A DNA stretch of 64,000 bases from Thiohalomonas sp963783235. Lineage in GTDB: Bacteria > Pseudomonadota > Gammaproteobacteria > Thiohalomonadales > Thiohalomonadaceae. This document shows positions 34,571 through 42,455 of this stretch, piece after piece. Both the position numbers and the translations under genes were made by a program. Under the pieces are notes generated by a model. The model made no database searches and was not told the DNA's origin. It was given only the letters and a program-made list of their open reading frames with translations. The DNA lies in the NCBI GenBank assembly GCA_963783235.1, contig CAWAMN010000001.1:2356001-2420000 (forward strand), written 5' to 3'. Numbering within the stretch: position 1 is the stretch's first letter; the number at the start of each line of letters is the position of its first letter.

Positions 34571-36600
34571 TGCGCGTCGTCCATGCCTTCCCCGATCCGA
34601 TCGAGGAAATTGAGCACACCTTGATCCCCCTGCCCGACGGGGCGCGGCTGGCGGCTCGGATCTGGCTGCCGAAGGGAGCCGAGCGGGATCCGGTCCCCGC
34701 CATTTTCGAGTATATACCCTATCGGAAACGCGACCTCACCCGGGTGCGGGACGCACAGACCTACCCTTATCTGGCGGGACACGGGTACGCCTGCGTGCGG
34801 GTGGACCTGCGCGGCTCGGGGGAGTCGGATGGCGTGATGGTCGATCAGTACCGTCAGCAGGAGATGGACGATGGCGTGGCGGCGATTCGCTGGATTGCCG
34901 AACAGCCCTGGTGCAACGGCCGGGTGGGCATGATGGGGATCTCCTGGGGCGGGTTCAACAGCCTGCAGATCGCCGCGATGCGCCCGCCGGAGTTGAAGGC
35001 GATCATTACGGCCTCATCCACGGACGATCTCTACCGGGACAACATGCACTACATGGGCGGCTGTCTGCTCTCGGATAACCTGTCCGAGGCAACCACCATG
35101 TTTTCCGTCAATACCTGCCCGCCCGACCCCGAACTGGTGGGAGAACGCTGGCGCGAGATGTGGCTCGATCGCCTCAAGGGCAGCGGCCTGTGGATCGAGA
35201 CCTGGCTCAAACACCAGCGCCGCGACGATTACTGGCGACACGGCTCGGTCTCGGAGGACTACTCCGCCATCCGCTGTCCGGTCATGGCGGTGGGGGGCTG
35301 GGCGGATGGCTACACCAATGCCGTTTTCCGGTTGCTGGAGCATCTCACGGTGCCCCGCCTGGGATTGGTCGGCCCCTGGGGCCACAAATACCCGCACCGG
35401 GGCATGCCGGGACCCGCCATCGGCTTTTTGCAGGAGGCCCTGCGCTGGTGGGATCACTGGCTCAAGGGCGAAGCGACCGGGATCATGAAGGAGCCGATGC
35501 TCCGTGCCTGGATGTTGGATGCGGTTCCCCCCACCACCCAGTACGACTACCGGCCCGGCCGCTGGGTAGCCGAACCGGCCTGGCCCTCGGACAACGTGGG
35601 GTGGCGGCGCATGCCGCTGGCCCCGAACCGCCTCTGTGGCGGTCCGGAGGAGCGTCGCCGCAACGAGCACCCCAGCCAGACCATTCAGTCCCCCTTAAGC
35701 GTGGGACTGTTTGCCGGCAAGTGGTGCTCCTATACCTACGCGCCGGACCTGCCTCACGACCAGCGTGAAGAGGACGGAGGGGCGCTGATCTACGAGAGCG
35801 CACCGCTGGCATCCTCCCTGGAGATTCTGGGACCACCGGCGGTCGAGTTGGAAATCACCTCCGACCGGCCGGTGGCCATGGTGGCGGCGCGCCTCTCCGA
35901 TGTGGCTCCCGACGGCAAGGCGACCCGGGTAACCTACGGATTGCTCAACCTCACCCACCGAAACGGGCATGCCGAACCGGAGCCCCTGGTTCCCGGTGAA
36001 CATTATCGGGTGCAGGTCGACATGAACCATATCGGCCAGGTCTTCCCCCGCGGCCATCGGCTGCGGCTCTCCCTTTCCACCTCGTATTGGGCCCTGGCCT
36101 GGCCGCCCCCCGAGGCGAGCCGTCTCACAATCTACAACAGCCGCAGCGCCCTCCTGCTGCCGGTACGCCCGCCCCGCGAAGAGGATACAAAGGTCACTTT
36201 CGAACCGGCCGAAGGAGCGCCCGCCGCCCCGATGAGCCGACTGGAAGCCGAGCATCACAACTGGCTGGTTCATCGCGAGCTGGCCGAAGATATCTCGACC
36301 CTGGAGGTGATCAAGGACGAGGGGGTCTACCGCCTTGATGAGATCGATCTGGAGGTCGGCGACCGAACCTGGGACTGGTATTCCTATCGCAATGACGACT
36401 TCGCCTCCCCAAGGGGCGAAACCCGCACCGAAAGAACCTTTCGCCGCGGCAAGTGGTTCGTGCGCACGACCACCCGCACGGTGCTTACCGGCGACGCAAT
36501 GCATTTCCATATTCACGCTGAATTGGATGCATTCGAGGAGGGGGACAAGCGGGTCTACTCCAAAAACTGGGATTACACCATTCCGCGCGATCTCGTTTAG
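34570..36600 (+). CDS. CocE/NonD family (S15-like) serine hydrolase
   Basis: 676 residues. An alpha/beta-hydrolase domain has VRVDLRGSGESDG and the nucleophile elbow GISWGGFNSLQ; the acid and histidine are likely in GGWADGYTNAV and GPWGHKYPHRG. A C-terminal jelly-roll domain typical of X-Pro dipeptidyl-peptidase/CocE proteins follows (RLRLSLSTSYWALAWPPPE). An added ~130-residue C-terminal part (after ~545) goes beyond the usual family end. No signal peptide, so it is cytoplasmic. It is coupled to the upstream ATP-grasp gene, suggesting that both act on the same amide or ester compound (inference). Confidence 0.88.
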   Translation: MRVVHAFPDPIEEIEHTLIPLPDGARLAARIWLPKGAERDPVPAIFEYIPYRKRDLTRVRDAQTYPYLAGHGYACVRVDLRGSGESDGVMVDQYRQQEMDDGVAAIRWIAEQPWCNGRVGMMGISWGGFNSLQIAAMRPPELKAIITASSTDDLYRDNMHYMGGCLLSDNLSEATTMFSVNTCPPDPELVGERWREMWLDRLKGSGLWIETWLKHQRRDDYWRHGSVSEDYSAIRCPVMAVGGWADGYTNAVFRLLEHLTVPRLGLVGPWGHKYPHRGMPGPAIGFLQEALRWWDHWLKGEATGIMKEPMLRAWMLDAVPPTTQYDYRPGRWVAEPAWPSDNVGWRRMPLAPNRLCGGPEERRRNEHPSQTIQSPLSVGLFAGKWCSYTYAPDLPHDQREEDGGALIYESAPLASSLEILGPPAVELEITSDRPVAMVAARLSDVAPDGKATRVTYGLLNLTHRNGHAEPEPLVPGEHYRVQVDMNHIGQVFPRGHRLRLSLSTSYWALAWPPPEASRLTIYNSRSALLLPVRPPREEDTKVTFEPAEGAPAAPMSRLEAEHHNWLVHRELAEDISTLEVIKDEGVYRLDEIDLEVGDRTWDWYSYRNDDFASPRGETRTERTFRRGKWFVRTTTRTVLTGDAMHFHIHAELDAFEEGDKRVYSKNWDYTIPRDLV

Positions 36601-36662
36601 TCCATTCCCTTCACCAGCTCGTGTTAGGCTGTAAGTCCATCGATATCTCGGGAGGGCATACG

Positions 36663-37124
36663 GTGGGATTCTCTCGCACTTTCCCCCCTGCGTGGCCATT
36701 CGGCATCGTGGCCGCACTGCTGTTCTCGAACACGGCGGCTGAGACACCCTACTATCCCTGGCTGGCGGATGATTTCGCCATCGAAAAGCCACTGGGCAAC
36801 TTCCGGGGCGACCCGATACGGGGCCGGGCACTGGCGATGTCCCGGGACAAGGGCAACTGCATCGCCTGTCATCGCATGCCGATCCCCGAGGCGCCGGAGC
36901 ACGGGACCGTCGGGCCGCCGCTGTTCGGAGTGGGTGGGCGACTCACCGAGGGACAGCTTCGCCTGCGGGTGGTCGATGAGAAGGTGATCAATCCCGCTAC
37001 CATCATGCCCGCCTTCTATCGAAGACCGGATCGGTTGAACCGTCCCCTGCCCGGCCGAGAAAGCACCATCCTGACCGCCCGGGAGGTGGAGGATATCGTC
37101 GCCTATCTGAGGACACTGCAATGA
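36663..37124 (+). CDS. soxX: Sulfur-oxidation cytochrome SoxX
   Basis: Small mono-heme subunit of the periplasmic SoxXA complex, which couples thiosulfate to the SoxYZ carrier and takes up two electrons. The GTG at 36663 follows GGGAGGGCATACG and gives a signal peptide (FGIVAALLFSNTAAE). The heme site is CIACH, followed by VGPPLFGVGGRLTEGQLR and the distal methionine in NPATIMPAFYR, the SoxX hallmark. It overlaps soxA by four bases (ATGA). Confidence 0.93.
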   Translation: MGFSRTFPPAWPFGIVAALLFSNTAAETPYYPWLADDFAIEKPLGNFRGDPIRGRALAMSRDKGNCIACHRMPIPEAPEHGTVGPPLFGVGGRLTEGQLRLRVVDEKVINPATIMPAFYRRPDRLNRPLPGRESTILTAREVEDIVAYLRTLQ

Positions 37125-37888
37125 AACCGGTTTGGAGACCTTACGCCTGCATCGGCTGCCTGCTGTTCGCCGGTGGGGCCGGGGCGTGGGACGAGCCCGT
37201 GTCCGGGTACGACTCTCTTCCACCAGTGGTGCAGGAGATGCAGGACGATACCTTCGCCAATCCGGGCATGTTCGCGGTGGAAGAGGGGAGGGAGCTGTTC
37301 AACCGGGCGGGCTTCAACGGCAAGTCCTGTGCCTCCTGCCACGGCCCGGACGGCGAAAAACTGGACACCGAAGCCATCGCCGGCTATCCGGTCTACCGCG
37401 AATCCGAATACGGGCCCGTGACGCTCCAGCAACAGGTCAACCTCTGCCGCGATCGACTCGACGACTTCCCGCTGCCCTATGATGCGCCGGAATTGGTGCG
37501 ACTGGAAAGTTTCGTTCGCTTCAAGGCGCGGGGCGAACCGGTTCACGTGGATATTGAAGGCCCTCTGAGACCCTATTATCGGAAGGGCGAAGCGTTCTAT
37601 ACGACCCGGGTGGGCCAGCTGCAGATGGCCTGTACCCACTGCCACGACCGCTATGTGGGAACGCGGCTTCGGGACCAGGTTCTGAACCAGGGACAGACCA
37701 ACGGTTTTCCGACCTATCGCCTGCTTCCGGCCAAGATCAGCAGCCTGCACCGAAAGTTTCGCGACTGCCTCGTCACGCTGCGCGCCGAGCCCTATCCTCC
37801 CGGTGCCGAGGAGCTGATTAATCTCGAGGTCTACGTCACCGCAAGGGGAAACGGTCTGCCCATCGAGACGCCCGGCGTTCGCCGCTGA
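37121..37888 (+). CDS. soxA: L-cysteine S-thiosulfotransferase subunit SoxA (diheme)
   Basis: Catalytic subunit of SoxXA; joins thiosulfate sulfane sulfur to the SoxY cysteine. 255 residues with a signal peptide (CIGCLLFAGGAGAW). Two heme-c sites, CASCH and CTHCH, make it the diheme form. The C-terminal KFRDCLVTLRAEPYPPGAEE carries the conserved cysteine that serves as heme ligand and forms the persulfide. It is coupled to soxX. No soxB, soxYZ or soxCD is in view, so the rest of the pathway must be encoded elsewhere. Confidence 0.94.
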   Translation: MKPVWRPYACIGCLLFAGGAGAWDEPVSGYDSLPPVVQEMQDDTFANPGMFAVEEGRELFNRAGFNGKSCASCHGPDGEKLDTEAIAGYPVYRESEYGPVTLQQQVNLCRDRLDDFPLPYDAPELVRLESFVRFKARGEPVHVDIEGPLRPYYRKGEAFYTTRVGQLQMACTHCHDRYVGTRLRDQVLNQGQTNGFPTYRLLPAKISSLHRKFRDCLVTLRAEPYPPGAEELINLEVYVTARGNGLPIETPGVRR

Positions 37889-37899
37889 AGACCGCCCCT

Positions 37900-37919
37900 G
37901 CCGACCCCGAGGGGTCGGC
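37900..37919. terminator. Hairpin between convergent soxA and the Met/Gly-rich gene
   Basis: GCCGACCCC and GGGGTCGGC form a strong GC stem, 11 bases past the soxA stop and about 40 bases past the minus-strand gene's stop. No T-run follows on the plus strand. Confidence 0.5.
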
Positions 37920-37959
37920 CGAGAGCGTTGTCGTTCTTGGCGGTGCCGTCAGGCGATCG

Positions 37960-38457
37960 CTACTGCTCCTGCTGGCCTTGCGCCCCGTTTGGCTCCTCCA
38001 TGGAAGAAAACTCCTGGGACTGCTGCCAACGGTTCAGTGCGGTCTGCACCGATTCCTGCGCGTTTTGCGCATCTTTTTGGGCTTCCTGGATGGAGCGCAG
38101 GATCTTCGGATCGACCTGCTCTCCCGAGGCTCGAAGCTCCTGTTCGATTTGGTTCAGCTGCTGGCGGACCCGTGACAGTTGCTGGTGCTGGAAGTAGAGC
38201 CGCTGTGCATTCTGCTGGGCTGTGCCCATACCGGGTTGGGGATAACCGTACTGGGGATAGCCGCGCTGCATCATCCCACCCGTCCCCGGGCCCATCATGC
38301 CGCCCATACCCGGCCCCATCATGCCTGGAGAGCCGTAACCGTACGGGTAAGGCCCGTATCCGTATCCCTGCCCCTGGGCCAAAGCGCTACCCGCAAACAC
38401 GAGGCTGACCGTCAAGCCGAGGGCAGCCAACACATTCAAAAGCCGACGTTTTTCCAT
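37960..38457 (-). CDS. Exported Gly/Tyr/Pro/Met-rich protein, function unknown
   Basis: 165 residues. The start at 38457 follows AAGGAGAAAACGAA and gives a signal peptide ending FAGSALAQ. Residues ~28-75 are low-complexity, with GYGPYPYGYG and repeated MMGPGMGG-type units; the remainder is a Gln-rich helix (e.g. LSRVRQQLNQIEQELRASGE). Methionine-rich periplasmic proteins often bind copper, but no clear site can be assigned. It lies between soxA (convergent) and the TSUP gene (divergent), so a sulfur-oxidation link is possible by position only. Confidence 0.72.
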   Translation of the reverse strand: MEKRRLLNVLAALGLTVSLVFAGSALAQGQGYGYGPYPYGYGSPGMMGPGMGGMMGPGTGGMMQRGYPQYGYPQPGMGTAQQNAQRLYFQHQQLSRVRQQLNQIEQELRASGEQVDPKILRSIQEAQKDAQNAQESVQTALNRWQQSQEFSSMEEPNGAQGQQEQ

Positions 38458-38632
38458 TTCGTTTTCTCCTTGATCATTCACCGAATGAAGCGATTTCCCA
38501 ATCTCACCTTTAACAGGGTAGTAGCGAGCGAGCCGGAAAGTACCCAACGAGGGAAGATCCGCGATTCGCAGGTGTGCAGCGCTCCGTTCTAGCCTGACCA
38601 GGAGCAGACCAAGGAGGGTGGAAAACGCGCCG

Positions 38633-39376
38633 ATGGAAGCCGCGACGATTTTCCTGATCGGCATCGTGTCCGCTTTTGTCGGCACAACAGTCGGCGGTGG
38701 CGGATTGATCACCGTGCCGGCACTGATCCTGTTGGGACTGCCGCCTCACGTAGCGGTTGCCACCACCCGAATCGGCGCCCTGGGGCTGGTGTTGGCCGGT
38801 CTCTACCGCTTCCGACGGGCGGGGGTGGTCGATTGGCGCATTGGTTTGATATCGGCCCTGTTCGCCGCCGTGGGGGCGCTGGCCGGGGCGCTCTTTCTGT
38901 TGCAGATGCCGGCCGAGGTGTTGGAACCGGCAGTCGGCCTACTCCTGCTTTTCGTACTCCCCCTGATTTGGGTCAAGCCCTCGCTGGGCGTCCGCCAAAC
39001 GCCGCCGGGACGTGCGCGGAAACGCCTCGGTTATCTGGCCTACCTGCCGCTGGGATTTTGGGGCGGTTTTTTCGGTGCCGGCTACGGCATTCTGTCCAAT
39101 CTGACGATGCTGCTTCTGGAGGGCAAGACCTTCCTGCAGGCCGCCGCCACCCGCAAGCTGCCCGGCACGGTCGTGACACTGGTCGCTCTCACCGTGTTCA
39201 CCCGCGCCGGTGTACTGGCGTGGAAGGAGGGGCTGTTTCTCCTGGCCGGCATGGCCCTGGGCTCGTATGCCGGCGCCTCCTACGGTTTGCGTCATGGCGA
39301 ACACTGGGTAAGACGACTGTTCATGATCGCGGTCGCCGCCTCCGCACTAGCTCTGTTGTGGGGCGCCGCGAACTGA
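38633..39376 (+). CDS. TSUP-family membrane permease (TauE/SafE-like)
   Basis: About 247 residues, almost entirely hydrophobic, with eight or so membrane segments in two similar halves, each beginning with a Gly-rich motif (VSAFVGTTVGGGGLITVP and GFFGAGYGILSNL). TSUP proteins move sulfite, sulfoacetate and other sulfur compounds. A place next to soxXA suggests sulfite or thiosulfate handling (inference). AGGAGG lies just before a GTG at 38618; the ATG at 38633 is the more protein-like start. Confidence 0.85.
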   Translation: MEAATIFLIGIVSAFVGTTVGGGGLITVPALILLGLPPHVAVATTRIGALGLVLAGLYRFRRAGVVDWRIGLISALFAAVGALAGALFLLQMPAEVLEPAVGLLLLFVLPLIWVKPSLGVRQTPPGRARKRLGYLAYLPLGFWGGFFGAGYGILSNLTMLLLEGKTFLQAAATRKLPGTVVTLVALTVFTRAGVLAWKEGLFLLAGMALGSYAGASYGLRHGEHWVRRLFMIAVAASALALLWGAAN

Positions 39377-39404
39377 GCCCGGAAGCCGATTGCGGCTTCC
39401 GGGC
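39377..39404. terminator. Bidirectional hairpin between TSUP and hemerythrin genes
   Basis: GCCCGGAAGCC and GGCTTCCGGGC pair perfectly (11 bases) around a 6-base loop directly after the TSUP stop and 12 bases past the stop of the convergent hemerythrin gene. Confidence 0.6.
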
Positions 39405-39416
39405 CGAGGCGGATCA

Positions 39417-39869
39417 CTACACTCCGTATTCCCGGAGTCGATCGCCTTTTTCCCGGTACATCCGTTCGCCCATGCCCTCCAGTTCGGAGGCGATCTCCCG
39501 GCGGGCTCGGGGAAACAGGTCGTCCTCTTCATCATGCAGATGATGTTCGAGCACTTCGTTGAATTCGATGAGACGCTGTTTCCAGCGACCATCGGAAAAA
39601 TCGATCTGTTCGATTTGCGACAGCATGTCGCGCATCTCCTGATGCTCGTCGAGGCTGTCGCGAACCTGCTCCTGCTCATGGCTTCCCTGGCGCTCAATCA
39701 CCGGGTAGAAGAGGTCCTCCTCAATCCGGGCATGGATCTCCAGCTCTTGCCGGAGCAGCTCAAACAGCTGGTGTCTCAGGTCCAACTGCTCCGCCGTCGT
39801 CGCCATCATGCGCCCGACCAAATCGCGGGCGTGGGCATGATCGACTTTAAGGAATTCGATAGCGTCCAT
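39417..39869 (-). CDS. Hemerythrin (HHE) domain protein
   Basis: 150-residue four-helix di-iron protein. Ligand residues are visible in order: VDHAHARDLV, EIHARIEEDLFYP (HxxxE), DEHQEMRDML (HxxxM/E region) and EHHLHDEEDDLFP (HxxxxD/E). The highly acidic character is typical of the HHE family that senses or carries oxygen, nitric oxide or iron. It is divergent from the Lon-like gene, 133 bases apart, and convergent to the TSUP gene. The exact function is not known. Confidence 0.88.
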   Translation of the reverse strand: MDAIEFLKVDHAHARDLVGRMMATTAEQLDLRHQLFELLRQELEIHARIEEDLFYPVIERQGSHEQEQVRDSLDEHQEMRDMLSQIEQIDFSDGRWKQRLIEFNEVLEHHLHDEEDDLFPRARREIASELEGMGERMYREKGDRLREYGV

Positions 39870-40002
39870 TGCCTGACCCTCCTTGGGTTTGCCTTGTCAC
39901 GAAGTATAGATTTTGGCGCCGACACCCGAGCCGAAACACCGGACTAGACTTGCGATAGCGGCTTAGTCGCCGGTTCCAAACTTCGAGCGCATGGAGGCGT
40001 CT

Positions 40003-42415
40003 ATGGCAGATCAGATTCGACCGCTACCGGCTTCCGAATTACGCCGGGAGTGTCGCCCGGAAGATCTGGCATTCAGTTCAACCGAGGAATTGCCTGAACT
40101 GGAGGGAGTAGTGGGTCAGGAGCGTGCCCTGCGGGCGATCGGCTTCGGAATCGAAATCAAGAGCAACGGCTATCACATGTATGCGCTTGGCCCTATTGGA
40201 ACCGGAAAGACCACCACCGTACGCAAATTCCTCGAGCAGGATGCTGCCGGAAAGCCCGCGCCGGACGACTGGCTCTACGTCAACAATTTCCAGAACCCCG
40301 ACAAGCCGCGTGCCCTGCGTATGTCCCCGGGCTGCGGCTCCGGTTTTCGCAACGACATGGACCAGTTTGTTCGAGGGATTGAAGGGCGAGGTCCCCCACT
40401 CTTTTGAGGAAAAGGATTACGCCCGGGAGCAGCAGAACATCCAGCAGGATTATCAGCGCCGCGCGAAGGAGTTGTTCCAGCAGTTGGAGACCCACGTGCG
40501 CGATTCCGGATTCGGTCTCATGCAGACCCCACAAGGGCTTATGCTCGCCCCCCTTTCCGATGGCGAAATGATGACGCCCGACCGAATGGCCCGACTCTCC
40601 GAGCGCCGTCGTGGCGCTATCGAGAAACGCCAGGAGGAGCTGGAGCAGGAAACCCGGGAGATCATGAGACAGGCGGAGCAACTCCAGAAAGAGGGTCGGG
40701 AACGATCCCGTGAACTGGACAGGCGGGTCATCGCCCTGGCCGTGGATAGCCGTCTGAATGAATTGAAAGAACGCTATCGCGAGTTCAGTGAAGTCACCGG
40801 ATTTCTCGACGAGGTACGCGAGTCGCTACTGCATAACGTAGAGGCCTTCAAGCACCTGAACCAAATGGAACAGGCCTCCGGTCAGGAGCAGATCCTGATG
40901 GCCCAGATGGGTGGACAGACGCCTTCGTTCGATGAATACCGGGTCAACCTGGTGGTCGATAACAGCCAGGCCGTCGGAGCCCCGGTGGTGGACGAGACTC
41001 ACCCGACTGTCCCCAACCTTATCGGGCGCATCGAACACCAGGGCCAGTTCGGGACGCTGGTAACGAACTACCGACTCATCAAGGGCGGTGCGCTTCATCG
41101 CGCCAACGGCGGCTACCTCATGCTCGATGCGGTGGAGTTGCTGACAAAACCCGCCGCGTGGCAGTTTCTGAAGAGGGCTCTGAAAAGTCGCGAGGTGGTG
41201 ATCGAGGGGATCAATGAAGCGATGGGTGCCCTGACGACCCGGACGTTGCAACCCGAACCGATCCCTCTGGATACAAAGGTCATCATCATAGGAGACCCGA
41301 TGATCTACTCCCTGCTCTATCAGCAGGACCCGGATTTTCAGGAACTGTTCAAGGTCAAGGCCGACTTTGAAACCCGCATGGACTGGTCGCCGGAAAACCT
41401 GAACCAATACGCCCATTTTATCGGCACGGTGTGCCGTGAAGAGGGCCTGCGGCATTTCGATGCCTCCGGCGTGGCCAAGGTTGTGGAGTTCGGGGGTCGA
41501 CTGGCCTCCCACCGCAATAAGCTGGCGACCAAGTTCGGGGATATCGTGGACCTCCTGCGTCAATCCAGTTACTGGGCGGGTGTCAACGGGAATTCGCTGG
41601 TTGGCGGCAGCGACGTCAGGCAGGCGGTCGACGAACAGATCTATCGCGGCAACCGCATCGAGAAGCGGTTGCAGGAGATGATCGAGGAGGGGGCCATTCT
41701 CATCGACACCCGGGGCCGCACTGCGGGCCAGATCAACGGGCTATCCGTGATGTCGGTGGGGGATTACAGTTTCGGGCGCCCCTCCCGCATCACGGCCCGG
41801 ACCTATGCGGGCAGTGAAGGGGTAGTCAACATCGATCGGGAAACCAAACTCGGTGGTCCCCTCCACAACAAAGGCTCGATGATCCTGGCGGGATACCTGG
41901 GGGGGCGCTATGCACACGATCTGCCACTTTCGCTCTCGGCGACCCTGACCTTCGAACAGCTTTACAGCGGCGTGGAGGGCGACAGTGCCTCTTCGGCCGA
42001 GCTGTTTGCGCTGCTCTCATCGTTGACCAACCTGCCCCTGCGCCAGGATCTGGCGGTAACCGGTTCGGTTAATCAGCATGGAGAGATCCAGGCCATCGGC
42101 GGTGTGAACGAAAAGATTGAGGGATTCTTCAGCGTCTGCCGTATGGAGGGACTGACAGGCGAGCAGGGCGTGGTGATTCCCCAGGCCAATGTTCGCCATC
42201 TGATGCTACGGGAAGAGGTCGTGGAGGCGGTCGAAGCCGGAGACTTTCACATCTATCCGATCACCACCGTGGACGAGGGAATCGGACTGCTTAGCGGACG
42301 CGATCCCGGCGCGCTGGGCGATGACGGCAGCTATCCCGAAGGCACCATCAATGCCCTGGCAAAAGAGGCCGTGCGCGATATGGCCGAGATTAGCCGAAAC
42401 TACGCCAACCATTAG
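40003..42415 (+). pseudogene. Lon-related ATP-dependent protease (AAA+/S16), single-base frameshift
   Basis: About 800 residues when joined. The start at 40003 follows GGAGGCGTCT. The N-terminal part has the P-loop ALGPIGTGKTTTVRKFL. The frame then breaks at TTT (40366-40368): with one T removed the reading DQLFEGLKGEVPHSFEEKDY runs smoothly into the second frame, which continues to 42415. That part has a long coiled-coil insertion, the Walker B region (GGYLMLDAVELL) and the S16 protease domain with catalytic Ser in GDSASSAELFALLSSL and Lys in GGVNEKIEGFF. Because everything else is intact, a homopolymer sequence error is as likely as true inactivation. The type is the large soluble LonB-like protease of proteobacteria (b0955/YcbZ-like). 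Confidence 0.88.
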
Positions 42416-42455
42416 CAGGCGGCTGCGCCCCCCTCTCCGGCGGTAGAGGATCGGA

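Noticed and set aside
35695..36831. 378-codon minus-strand frame opposite the CocE hydrolase and soxX start
   Set aside because: Crosses two real plus-strand genes and has no signal, domain or ribosome site.
40360..40380. Programmed ribosomal frameshifting in the Lon-like gene
   Set aside because: No slippery heptamer, pseudoknot or stop-proximal signal typical of programmed shifts; a one-base insertion explains it more simply.
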